From Sipunculus nudus (Eukaryota > Annelida > Sipuncula > Golfingiida > Sipunculidae): DNA of 64,000 nt. A program made the translations under genes and the position numbers. The stretch is taken from contig CM049316.1 in assembly GCA_026874595.1 (NCBI GenBank), forward strand, positions 58,355,676 to 58,419,675, in the 5' to 3' direction. The notes below the pieces were generated by a model. That model made no database searches. It was not told where the DNA came from and worked only from the letters and a program-made list of their open reading frames with translations. Each line of letters begins with the position of its first letter. The first letter of the stretch is position 1. Positions 1-12,800 of the stretch are shown piece after piece.

Positions 1-198
1 TATATATATATATATATATATATGAGATAAAAAAATGTGTGTATGCATCTATGTGATGAACGCTATGGATCCTTGACCGTGTTCACAATTTTCAGCTTAT
101 GCATTGCGCATATCACGCAGGGGTTGTCCTAAATTAGGAATGACAGAATTTACAGATCCTATCAGATATTAATATGAACAATTACTCTAACAAACACA

Positions 199-570
199 TT
201 AATTTGCCCAATGGCACGCAGGAACTATCGTAATGATTGATGTAGCTTCCCCTGAACTGACAGTCCTGATGTATAATCGGGCCCAGCAACTGTAAATTAG
301 CACTGCAGCAGTCGTTACAAGTATAAGTATGATTGGCACTGTATCAGCCCATATAATGAATATTAATTTAATAACATTATGCAGAGCCAGCGTGGGAAGT
401 GGTATGCAAAATGCTTTGCACAATTCAGACATATTTTTCCCTCCCCTTGCAATTTTACTTGTACCGCGTCGCCTCATATAACACCATGCATGTAGGCCTT
501 GTCTAAAGCCTTTTGTTGAATTAACCATGTATAAAGCGTGTGTTTGTATATCGTCAAATGCTTGGGCCAT
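199..570 (-). CDS. Doubtful 123-residue ORF with one hydrophobic segment
   Basis: An ATG-started frame of 123 codons lies divergently upstream of the carbonic anhydrase gene. Near residues 67-100 there is a hydrophobic stretch (core IIWADTVPIILILVTTAAVL) that could cross a membrane once. I recognise no family, and I see no clear splice sites or polyadenylation signal around it. The flanking DNA is AT-rich with microsatellites. It could be a lone exon of a neighbouring gene or a chance frame, and chance is more likely. Confidence 0.12.
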   Translation of the reverse strand: MAQAFDDIQTHALYMVNSTKGFRQGLHAWCYMRRRGTSKIARGGKNMSELCKAFCIPLPTLALHNVIKLIFIIWADTVPIILILVTTAAVLIYSCWARLYIRTVSSGEATSIITIVPACHWAN

Positions 571-809
571 TGAATTATCAGTAATTGTGGTGCTCTGTGG
601 ACAAAACTATTCCAAGATGACACTTAGAGTACCCCAGTCAAGCGCATACCTCCACCAAGACAGATACTCCTCCTTATCAGGTGAAAAAAAGAGAAGTTTC
701 ACAGACGTCTGTTATGTATAGTTTTCACGTTATCCTGCAAAAAGACAAACAAGTCCACCATCCAACAAAAATATACAGATGAAAACATAACCTCCTTTGT
801 TAACACTTC

Positions 810-820
810 ATATATATATG

Positions 821-855
<35 letters not shown>

Positions 856-897
856 TTATATATATATATATATATAAATATATATGTATGTATGTAT
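810..897. repeat. TA/TG composite microsatellite
   Basis: (TA)n, then (TG)n, then (TA)n, then TATG repeats, with few interruptions. Confidence 0.9.
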
Positions 898-1231
898 GAA
901 ATGTTTATGTGGAGAAAAATATTGCTAAAACGACAGTCACATTGCATGGTCTTAAAGCGGGATTAGCTTGTTTCAAAAGTAGTCGTCGAGGCGAGTTTCT
1001 CTGTATATAAATATATGCACATATTGTCAGCATATCGTATAGATAGTTCGAAAGGTTTCAACGTCAGCTAAATAACCTACATGGTATCGCTATTAATAGT
1101 GTTTACTAAATACGGCAGGATCGGCCGTTAAATCAGTCAAAAAGCGGTTATAATTAGGGTATCAGCCCAAAGAGTGGTACTCTTCCTTATCAAGCGGGCT
1201 AGAGCACTGCTCTCAGTGTCAGCTGTTGACT

Positions 1232-1239
1232 TATAAATA
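1232..1239 (+). promoter_or_regulatory. Candidate TATA box of the carbonic anhydrase gene
   Basis: TATAAATA lies 64 bp upstream of the carbonic anhydrase ATG at 1303. A start site about 30 bp downstream would fall near the pyrimidine-rich TCATTC at about 1260. That same stretch (TTCTCATTCATTACAG, ending at 1270) also looks like a 3' splice acceptor. An upstream non-coding exon is therefore possible, in which case this would not be the promoter. Confidence 0.4.
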
Positions 1240-1302
1240 TATATTGACCGACTCTTCTCATTCATTACAGCTCCGGTCGGTGGCGAGTGAACAACCGTAG
1301 TC

Positions 1303-1336
1303 ATGGCTTATAGCTGGGGATATTGCAAGGAGAACG
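1303..1336 (+). CDS. Carbonic anhydrase exon 1
   Basis: The ATG opens [11 protein letters not shown], the usual start of a cytosolic alpha-CA. The exon ends on the first base of Gly12 and is followed by the donor GTGAGT. The ATG lies in a TCATGG context. The following intron is long (about 6.5 kb) and full of repeats. Confidence 0.9.
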
Positions 1337-4170
1337 GTGAGTTCACTTTACCTGTGTCATTTTCACATTCTTTAAACATATTGTTTTAGATATATGTCCC
1401 GGTACCTTTGTGAATATAAAATTAAATAACACCGGATAACTAATGTAAAAATTACAATAATTTATGTCAGTTTACCATGGAAAGAAACTGATAAAATCCA
1501 CGATATAATATTTTTTATCAAAACTGTAGAAGCCAATTTAGTTCAGTCAACAAAATCGCGATTTGTTAGTACTTCAGATTACTTGGAGCCTCATAATGAA
1601 ATGTCGTCTGCTAATTTTAAATATCAAGAGTTCATTATCAAGATAACAGGTCATCGCCATCATGTTCTTATATTTGGTAACCTTTTACTAAAACTGTAAC
1701 AAAGGCACAAAATATTGCTCTCTGTAGTGATGCAACTAATGAAAATGTGTGTCTGTTTATGTTTTAATAGCTGTTATTAATCCTTTACTAAACCATCGCA
1801 AGAACGTACCTTCAAGAATAATTTGATTATATGCGGGCTTATATATAATGCGTATCGTCTTAAAACCTGCTCATATACACCCTGGCAAAATACAGAAACC
1901 TGGCTGCATCGATATTGTTTGAACTCAAAACTTTTCCACACAAAAACATGTGGCTCACACTTGACGTATGTTAAATTATGACTTTTACTAGAGCTAAACT
2001 CCATGATATCATTGTAAGCACGATGGTATGAATGTATATAGCTTTAACCAAGCACTGCCAAAATATCAAGCACCTATACATTGTAATACAAAAGTGTCAT
2101 ATGTAGAACACTTCCAGGTTAGATAAAATAAAATGTCATAAGTAACAAAAAATAGGTAATTCTGGCACATATTTTTCTTTTGACATCCACTACTGGCAGC
2201 ATCCCCTCGTATATCTAGACAGCAGTCTTTGAAGGACGACAGCTGAGCAGGCCTTTGCAAAGCAGTAAGTTAAGTGTGTAGTTTATGGTTAAGTTAATGT
2301 CCCCTTAACGCTCCTATCAGTGCTAGAAATAGTGAATGTATAGGTCCCTGGTGATGAGTTACAACACCCATTACGAAAGGTCTCTCTGGTAAAACTGATA
2401 CAGTAAGTGTACATACCGCTGACCGATATAATTGAGGGCTCACAGACGTCTGTGGCCACAGAGGGTGCCCATAATCAGAAGACGTTATGGTCACTTTGCG
2501 ACTCCCAAAAAAAGACCTCTTTTTTTCAAAAATGTTTAAGTTGAATAGACACGTGCACACACACCCACACCCACAGAAAAACTGAGATTAGCTCTCACTA
2601 TCTCACAGCCCTCCATATCACACACACACATAGAAACATATATAAACATATACACACTGTATTATATATATTTATATATATAATAGAGAGAGAGAGTGAG
2701 AGAGATAGAGAGAGAGAGAGGAGGAGAGTGGAACCTTGGAGCCCAAGTGGCCGTTATTTTGGGGTGAACGTATTCGTGAAATTCTAAGTTAATTTGGTCA
2801 TATATATTAGTGACTTAGGAAAGAGGTCATAATTGTGGAGTGGTCGCTATTGTCGGGTGGTCGAAAGACGCGGTTCCAGAGTATATATATATATATAAGA
2901 TTACTTATTCGCCGGGGGTCACGGTGCTCTTTGGTTTAAGTTTTTTTCAGACATCACAAGTAAGTAACCTTTGTTATGTTTAAAGTAGCACGCCCAGATT
3001 TAGATCAAAGACAATTCCTTAGTGTCATCTTGTCAATGTTGATTTTGGTTTCGGCGAAGGGGCAGGCAGGTTCCAGCAGGCAAAGCTTTGAAAATAAAAT
3101 GACGGCGTAATAGGTTGATGCTGGCAAACCCAGCCAAATTTACATCTTTATCTGCCAAGCATCAAATGTTGATCTCGCCATTGGCGAAGGTAGGGTCCAT
3201 GTACTGAGACTGCCAAGAGCAAGGTTCCCGGTACAGGCTCACTTGAAGGTGCATTATGAAGTTGATAATGCCAAAAATAACTATAGGGCATAATTGGTAA
3301 GGAATTTAAAGAGTTTTTGGCTTGATATGAGACCAGGAGAGAAGTGACCATGTTAAATCTAGAAATATGCATTGTAAGGAATACAGGCCTCCGCCACTCC
3401 GATTTCATACACTTATTGTTATACCCCATATTCCCAGGTTCATGTGTGTATAAATTCCCCAAAAATTTACCTTCACTTAATCGGCCAATATTCCCATGTT
3501 CAGTCGTGCACATGTGACTGCACATTTGTGAATATTCCCCGAAGTCCTTCTGGGATCAGGATCATTAGCCGGACAAACACCGAAATTTAATCGATTCTTC
3601 ATTGTCCATTCCCGAAATGCTCTGAAAATTTCTTCTGATTCCATTCGTGATTGCCTGAGTTATGTTGTGAACAAACACACGCACACAAGCACACAAAAGT
3701 GGATGAACGCATATACCTTCTGGCGGTGGCAATAATTGTAATGATATACCGGAATTTCAAACATAACAATAACATGAAGATAAAATATGCTTGGCATAAG
3801 ATGAGCCGCTTCTAGCAATCTACTCTACATAAATTGACTGTATAAACAGGTGCTCGCCTGTCACATATAAAAACCGAGACACATCTCTAGCAATAACGCA
3901 CAGGATTTTATACCCAGGGTAATCTGTTTACCGGCTGATCTTCTCGGCCCCGCAGGGGTTGTTTATTTCACATAAAATGTCTAGCCCATATGTCGAGTTT
4001 TTTTACTTTACTTAAGTTGCAATATTAATGTGACATTAAAATGAGAAAATACATATTAGATTGATTCACCATAATATATAAAGATTTCCATAACCATGCA
4101 TGTATGGAGGAACAAATGATCGATACTTCATCTAAAACTTGCAATTTGTAAATTATAAACATTTTACATG

Positions 4171-4214
<44 letters not shown>

Positions 4215-6782
4215 AATAGTATATAGCCGTGTTAGTCTGTTGTCAAGTGAAGGTAAGAGTAACGGCTTTTAGATAGACTAACTTATTTATTAACACACGA
4301 GCTTTCGAAGCGCACCGGCTTCTTCGTCAGGTGGTAAAAAGGGATCGGGAAGAGAGAAGTCCACCATATATAAACACCTCTCTACCCGTTCCCACTTACC
4401 ACTTGACGAAAAAGCCTAATATTGTAAAATGCATTTATAATAAAGAAATATCGGAAGCTTAAATTGACTTTACATGTACCACAGGATAACAAAATGCAAA
4501 GTGTGCTATAAATTACTTAAATCGCCATCAATTTAAATTGATAGAGGCAGTCTGTAATGATCCCAAAACTACGATTTATTGCATGAACCCCAAAATATGA
4601 TTTATTGAATGTGCCGGCATAGGAGGTTAATGATTGTATATCACCTGGAGACCGGGTTCCCCTAAGTAATTTAACAAAAACAAAACCAGCTGTTGTATCG
4701 CATAGTCAAATATAATATATATAATACCATTATATTTAAAGCTATAGACCTGACGTCTGTATTTACAAATAAATTCTTCATGAATGAAAATTATTATGCG
4801 CATGATTTACAAAATATAATTATCTACATTATTTACCACGCCCTCACGCAGCGGTTATACACTACAGTCGTCCCAGAACTTTTTACCGCTACTTCGTATC
4901 GCAAGGTTCTCTGGGTTACAACACCAGGGTGGGCACCGGGCAAATACTTGGGATCAGACTTATGAGAGCGAGGTATCACATCGTGCATCCAGCTCCAGAT
5001 TTTAAATATGCGACACCCACTCTCATTGATTTCATTTCACCGGTTCTGGCACAGGAACAAGAATCAAACCATTGAGAACCTTGCTACAAAAAGCAGCGGT
5101 TAAAATGAAGGAGGTTTGGGACGACTCCAGGGAACAACCGCTGCGTCATGAAAGTATTGTTTTACATCTGTGTCGCTTTTACTGACCTACGGTTTCTGTT
5201 TTGTGTATAACTGAACTTCAGCCAAACTATGTTATTAAAATTAATAATAATCTGATATATGGTGGACCTTTGCACTGTTAGATTTACGCCCACATAGACG
5301 ATCCCGGTTAGACGACTACACTTAAAGACGACAAATGTGAACGATTCCAGGTGGACGACCTAATATAAACGTTAATATATATGCTGATACGCTATGTTAG
5401 ACGACCCATTAACAACGTTTTTACAGTTTTGTATGAGGCACAATGCGTGTCAAACGCCTTCTTTTATATGGATGTATTACATTGTTCGAACTATGATTAA
5501 ATATGCCTCACATCACAGAAATCAAAGATCTGGGCAACAGTGATTATTTTGGCGTGATGTAGCTTAACTAACACAATTTTACAGCAATATAGCCGAAGTA
5601 TATACAGAAAATTTTTAGCACTATCATATATAATAGGTGGTTGGTCTAGCGTATAGTAAGAAAGGGGCCTTTTATATAAGGTCGTTTATGTAGGGCCTTT
5701 TATAATTTTTTCGCCTTAAGTGTGGTCGTCTTACCAGGTTGGAACTCACTTAATAGAATTTATGTCTAACTGGCTGGATGATTTAAATCTGTCATAAGTC
5801 TCTGCCAAGATGAATGCATCATCGTGCATGTACACTTACATTGAGTGGAGACTTTAAATACTTTTTCTCCATATAGTGAAAAGGAAGTATGGCTGCACTA
5901 TATATTATATATACAATATTGGTCATATAATCAACATCCGACACAATAAAAATTAACAAGAAGATATGCTCAAGTTCACGAAAATTACATGATTTATTAT
6001 TCGTGATTATTAATTTTCGATATACAACATCTCTAACTCTTCCCGTTATATAAGGTCACGGATGCAGGCCATGTAGGTTAATTGCTCTTAGAACCTGGGA
6101 TCAGGTGTTTGGCTACATGAATAAAGGTCCACTTAATATAATGAATGGGTGTATAGCCGACAATAATAAAATAAAACAACAATCTTATCTCTATTGTTAA
6201 TTATATCTCGTATTTGCACTGGGCTCCGATTCGTATTTTTCAGATAAAGATCTCTGTTTTCTGTCAGCTTGTGATAAAAAATGTCACGTAAATCCCATCC
6301 AACCAAGCCACTGGGACACTACCTGCTCCGCATAAAAATAACGAATGCTTTTCTTATCTAAACTTCAAGATTATATTTATACATGCATGTATGTCAGCTA
6401 TATTATGGGAGTATGTGGGTTATGATAACTCAATATTTAGTCCATATGGGCTGCACAGATGTTTTAGTATACTGTTAATAAGTATGTTAGATTAAGCATG
6501 ATGAATAGCCATGCTTTGTAAAACGAAAATGCATAAAGGCGCATACCCAGGTTCCAGTGTTTTATTTTTCACCTTTTATATTCTGTTGGCCAGAAGCCTA
6601 ATAACACGAGGGCATTGATGCAATTATTAAATGTCGATCGATACAAATATACAATAAAATACAGTTAAAAAATGTTATTCATAGTCCCTTCCCTTTTACT
6701 GTTTTATAACACATATTTCCTGTCTATTCTGATGGATTGAATATAGCACAAGTTTAATTAATCATATTCAAACAAAACAATA

Positions 6783-6842
<60 letters not shown>

Positions 6843-9800
6843 GTAGAACGCCTGTATTACGGTCACCATCGGGACTGGAAGAAAGTGGCCTTAATACAGG
6901 AGTGGCCGTTATACAGGACTTGACCAGAATAGGGGGTTAAAATGTAACACGAAACCAAGTTCAAATTTTTTTACGATCAACAAAATAAACATTTGTACAG
7001 AGTATTAGTATAACTACTGTTATCAATAAAAAATATTTCTGCTAGCTGTAGGCTGCTTTTCCCGTCACTCTTCCTGATCAGATCTACCTTTTCTTTGAGG
7101 GCAAGTTCATGTCTTTACTTGGTCGCCATAATGGTCAAAGTGATTGGGACAGAGTATGCGTAACATTTTATACATGTAACAATATTTATTTTGCATTCAT
7201 AATTATTCATGTATGAGTAAATTTGCGATGTTTGCCGCATTTTTGTCGTTGGATGTACGTGTTCACAAGGATTTTAAAGAAAATTTAAAGATGCACAGTT
7301 GGCCTTACGTTTTTTCTGATGACATAATCATCAAGACCCGCTGGTTGTCATTCGTTAAAAAAATGAAAAACACTCTGATTAAGATCCGGCTCGCACGACT
7401 GATTCCCAAACATACACGCAGGTTGGAACATATGCCTTACTATTGTGCATACTAATGAGGCTGAGTGGGGTAGTACGACGCTGGCTACCTTTCAAACAAC
7501 TCAGTCACGGTCGAGTGGGTTACCTTTATCCAGGCACTCATTAACAGACAGGAATATGTGAGATCGGACACTTGAGTAATGATATTAAGGTCAGAAGTGG
7601 CCGCTCGATTCGTTGAGCCCATGTCACGGAGTCAACTGCCCCATTACCGTAACTGAGGCGTTTCCCGGCCTGCAGGGCCGAGAGACCTGGCCGTAATACT
7701 TTTTGATTAAACTCTCGTGGAAAATTCCCTTTCCATTTTGTGTTTTCTTGTTTGCAGGTCTCATCACACGTTTCCGGAACGTATAGTTAAAAACTTCCCT
7801 TTTATGATTAAAGCTCTCGTGTAAATCCGCTTTCCCTTAATGTAGTTGTTTACTTGTTTTCAGGTCCTCATACGTGGCCAGAACACTTCCCTGCCGCCAA
7901 AGGAACCAACCAGACCCCCATCGACATCGTGCCGAGCGAGGCGGTATATGACGCAACCCTGAAGGATAAACAAATCAAATACACCTATGTCCCCGCCAAC
8001 AGCAAGTCGGTCACAAACAACGGTCATTCCTTCCAGGTCGCCATCGACGGGACTGGATCACGTGAGTGTTTGACTAATATCCACTAGAGGGCGCCATCTC
8101 TCAAACACGTTGACCTCCATTTTATTTTAGCTTTTTTTTGTAAAACTCATAATTCGCGGGAAATAAATTACCCAAATTCTTGTTTGGTGCATTGCCTTAC
8201 AAACAATATTGTTAAATGTTGTTTGACAAAGGACCGCCATAAATTATTTTTTTATTACTGTGTCATCTTTATCTATGTTATACATTTCTGGGGAATCCAG
8301 TGCATTTGTTTCACCGCGAGAGACCTATCCGCTACGCTCTCTCTTCTCATTCGCAATTTAAATATTTCAAGGAAAAAGATTATTCTAAACCTGCGAAACC
8401 TGCGAAAGATGTTGAACTACAAAATTGAAATGTTATATTCGAAGTAAACAATGCATTCCGTTTATTTGTTTTTATTTAATGTGCACAGGTGTTGTTAAGT
8501 CTAAATATAAACCGTGAAAAGTGAGTGTGTAAAAAGTGGCGCATACGAATGTGCTGCCACCTAACGTTGGTAATACAGACTAATAAAGCTGTGTACCTTC
8601 CTCAAGTTGCTCGATGGTCAACTCGAAAGGTACAAAAAATGGGTCCCAAGAGTGATAAAATGCATTGAATATGGTCTTGATCATGTAGCGAAAAATAATG
8701 TCAGGATAATTTATACAAGGAACTGGTTTGAGATCTATCATCGGGTTAATGAATTGTCAAAAATATTTACAAAAACAAAATTAAGCACTGAGGAAATAAT
8801 ATTATTAGTATTTGAAAGGTGTTTTTTTACTCAAAACCCCACGTTAACCTTCAAGGTAGCTTATATTAATGTACCTGTAAAGTACACTTTTATTCTAAAA
8901 CATGCGTTCCTGCTCAAACAGAGAGTGGTACAACCATTTAATTCCACATTTAGGATATATGAATCCTGTAACGGTCCGGACAAGATATGTCAGAATTTAT
9001 TACAATACACTTGGATATATTTAAAAAAATTCTTAATCTATTACTCCCTGAGACATTAAACATGTATTTCTTTTTTTTTTGCTGATCAGCGGAATTATTC
9101 TCCTTGAAATTCTTTTTTTTTTTTCTTTTTTTTTGTTCCCCACCGTCGCCGAAGACGCCGTCGGCAGGGGACATAGAAATGGTGAGCGTCCGTCTGTCTT
9201 TCCGTCCATCTGTTAAAGAGATGATGTGAACGCAATACTGTAAGCATAATTTAACAAACAGTCACCATAATCACAACATTGATGCAACTCTTGAAATGCT
9301 AGGTTAAGTTACGCTCCCGAGGCATCGGAAATCTTACGCTTCTAAAGAAGCAACTGATTTTCACGCTGCCAGCTTTGACAGTTTATGATATATTTAGACA
9401 CCAGATGGCGGTTCGTTGTCCGCTGAACAAAACGTGCGTATGATGTGACAAGCAGCCAACCAGATGCCAATAAACAAACACGCGACGGGCATCCTGGCTC
9501 CGCCCATAGCTGCGCTTCAAGCGCCGTTTGAAGACAAGTTTACGTTCGAATTTTAATTGTTCCCTATGCATTCTCGCATCATCGACCGATTTGATTCTGA
9601 CAGTATGACTGTGTTGGCGTAGCCATGTATCTGTTGTCTGCAGAACTGAAACCAGCCAGCGAGGTGTGCACGCAGCCTTTGTTGTTACGTTTCGTTGGAA
9701 TTACAGCTCACCGACCGGGCATCCTATGTGCCCAAGGCCCTAAGTAAACCACATCTGCGGCAATTCTCTCTGAGCCTGTGGCCTGTTCATACGATTTCCG

Positions 9801-12800
9801 GGGCGATGAGCTGTCACTCAAAATGAAATGAGCATGATTGGCTCCGTGTATTCCTCGCTTGGCCGTGTCTTCCAGCACAAGGTCTCATCTGATTGGACAA
9901 AAATACAGTGCTCCCCTCTGGTGTAGAGATTCAGGATACGAGGTCATAACAAACAGCGCTTACCAAATAGGAAGTAGGCCTATAGTTAAAGCGCTGTGTA
10001 AAGAGCGTAGGTTAAGTTCGAACATGGATGTTCAAGGTCGCAAATGAAAAAATGCTATAATAATGTTAACGCAACAACTTGAAAAGAATTTTAGGCACAG
10101 TCACCAAACTTGCAATATTATTTAACCTCATAAAGGGCGAGGTAAGGGAGAATATGAATGACCTTGATGCATTTTTTAAGGTCAATGAGGTGATCATGCT
10201 TAAATTATGTAAACGCAATAACCTGAAAAGAATTTTAGACACAGTCACCAAACTCGCAGCATTCACACACCTCAGGAAGGACTACTTCCACAACAGGCGG
10301 GGAACACTCAAGATCTGTACCAATGGTCAACTTTTTTTCTTGTCTTATATATTACAGTGTTGGAGGGCGGTCCCTTGAAGAACAAGTTCCGAATCGAACA
10401 GTTTCACTTCCACTGGGGCAAGACCAGCAGCACGGGCTCGGAGCACCGTATCAACGGACAGATGTACGCCGCAGAGGTGAGAATGTGGACCCTGACACCC
10501 AGATTACTTCTCCTGTAGTCATAGTACCCACAGCGCTCTTTTACATTCATTTACATTCTTGCCCCCAGTTAGGCTTTTGGTAAGTTATCATAGTCTTGCT
10601 TGCATTTGTTCAAAAAATTGTTCAACACGGTGTTAATAGCGGTTCCCCGGCTACATGGAATACAATTCATCACATGTAGGACTTTAAGAATATACTAGTA
10701 TGTCGAGTCACTAATTATATTATGTATATGATTAAGATTTCATTTTATTCAGGTAAAATATCATATTTCAATTTAAATATACCTCTCGATATTTCTGTCG
10801 TAGCTTCATCTGGTTCACTGGAATACAGACCAGTTCGCCAGCTTCGGTGAGGCTGCCGCAGCTAACAATGGGCTGTGTGTTCTCGGAGTCTTTGTCCAGG
10901 TGAGGACTTAGAGATTGCAGATGTAGCAGACATTGTGTTAAATACCTATTTAGATCCACCATATTTACATGTGAGTTGGCTTCATATTCGCGGGGTTAAA
11001 ATTTCGCGATTTTCATTTTTTCGCGAGAGTTCATATTTTTGCGGTCGCACTCTGCAATAACCTTATAATTTTTTTAATTACCTTATAATTTGATTATATC
11101 AAACAATGTGTGCGCAGAATCCAAACATATGCACAGGGACCAAAACTAACATCGATAGAATTATTGTTCACACTTGCCAAATAATTTTAATGATCTTTAT
11201 TATCATTTATAATAGCAATTTCTGATTTATGAGTACTATTCAAGGTCTGTTATTATTTATAGCAACAATTGTTTCCTTTCGACTTCCCCTTGACGATAGC
11301 CCTTCCTATTCACGAAGGTTTTATTTTCGCGATAATTTCACCCTCGCGAATATCGCGAATTTTAAACTTTCGCAAACAAAAAGTCCACCACAGTGTCTTG
11401 GCTGGAACAATTGTGTCTGACTCGTTTGATCGAGGCTAAACATCCGGCGCCACCTGTATCCGCGTAGCTTAACTCCTATTACATTTATACCGTAAACCCT
11501 TTATTATTGGCTGTGACCGTATGGTGCCTATATCCAATACAACAGACCATATCCCATAAAAATACATTTATTCAAGGGATGTTTTATGTGCATAAAGTTA
11601 ATGCATAATAGAGACAGAGTTTCTAAGCTTAGATGATATGGGCATGAGAATGTTTATGTTAATTACAGGCCGGCAAGGAGCACACAGGACTTAAGAAAAT
11701 CACAGACCTACTGCCAAAGATCAAATACGCCGGAGACAAAGTCGACATCGAGGGAGGCTTCGATCCCGCCTGTATGCTCCCCAGTGAGTAAAATATCAAA
11801 TTATAATATAATTCATCACGAGGTCAGAGATACTTCGGACACACATTGACTTCAGATAATATTGAATATATTTGGCGATTATGATAATATTATACATACA
11901 TTATTGTTGTATAAACTGCTCTTTGGTTTTCCAACTTTCAGTGTTATTGTACTAATGCAGTTTCCATAAGATATATGTTTGTTCTGGGGAATTTCCTTAT
12001 TTACATACACCAGAATGGTTAAGCTATAATTTAATATGAATTAAAATATAAGTAATTTTAATCATGGAACACAGGATTACCGTGACGATAAGCAATGGAA
12101 GTTCCCTATTTCATTCAGTTTTTAAAGGTAGCAGAAATTTATAAATGAAAAATTAAATTTTGCTCAAAGAATATTATTTCCCGGCAGATGCATATCTGTA
12201 CAAATACATTAAAAAAGTCGCAACTCTATATCTCATTGACCCAATATATTTTATATTTTATTTCCATCAAAGGCATCATATGGCATCATGAATCTGATTC
12301 AATAAAATACCATATACTTTAAAATCAAATACACGTACCTGTGTGTATTCAGGTGATACATCCAAGTACTGGACGTATTCCGGTTCACTGACTACGCCAC
12401 CATGTTACGAGTCTGTTAACTGGATTGTGTTCAAGGAGCCAATAGAAATGTCAGAAGCACAGGTAATTATCATAATTTATGCATGTGCTTTGATTCAATT
12501 AAGCCTACCCTCCACTGCTGTTCTTGCGTATGACGATCCTTCGATCACAAAATAAAATGATTAAAATATATTTTATGGTGCGTTGCTGTGCAGAGTGAAT
12601 CATTGGTAATCCTGAAAAAAAAATTTTGTGCAAAATATAATTTTAGTATATGATAAACAGATGATAAACTTTATAATGTTCATTTTGGTGTATTAAGATA
12701 AAAATTATTTGGTGCAAATTTATTTGTACATTCGATGATCAGGTCATTGTCTCTCATGAATGAACTTGGGTGAAGAGATGTTACTAGATTTTTTGTTGTA

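Larger units (their letters stand above)
1..1231. other. 5' flank, no supported gene
   Basis: Upstream flank of the carbonic anhydrase gene. It opens with a (TA)n tract at 1-23 and holds a composite TA/TG microsatellite at 810-897. The only sizeable open frame is on the minus strand (570 down to 199) and is listed separately with low confidence. I see no other gene, RNA or recognisable transposon. Confidence 0.5.
1337..7863 (+). other. Carbonic anhydrase intron 1
   Basis: A 6.5-kb intron, phase 1. It contains TA/GA microsatellites (2661-2730, 2881-2897, 4172-4211, 6786-6837), one copy of a 0.3-kb dispersed repeat (3387-3730), a retroelement-end fragment with a hammerhead-like core (4205-4400), a MITE-like element (5305-5738) and an inverted-repeat fragment (6838-6925). 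Small open frames, such as 7213-7455, show no family resemblance or splice context. Confidence 0.8.
8062..10357 (+). other. Carbonic anhydrase intron 2
   Basis: A 2.3-kb intron, phase 1. It holds a CTCF-like word at 8081-8095, T-rich tracts at 9067-9135, a GC-rich hairpin fragment of a dispersed repeat at about 9138-9175 and a 45-bp direct repeat (10070-10114 and 10213-10258). An open frame at 8607-9059 lacks an ATG start and has no recognisable domain, so it is not called. Confidence 0.75.

Noticed and set aside
7213-7455. 80-codon ATG frame before carbonic anhydrase exon 2
   Set aside because: No recognisable domain, sits inside intron 1, and its length is not surprising.
8607-9059. 150-codon open frame in carbonic anhydrase intron 2
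   Set aside because: It opens with TTG, not ATG, has no recognisable domain and lies in AT-rich intron DNA; chance is more likely.
9383-9571. Basic 62-residue minus-strand frame with a GGGCGGAGCC word, possible promoter or small gene
   Set aside because: No family match, no conserved context and no supporting splice or polyadenylation signals.
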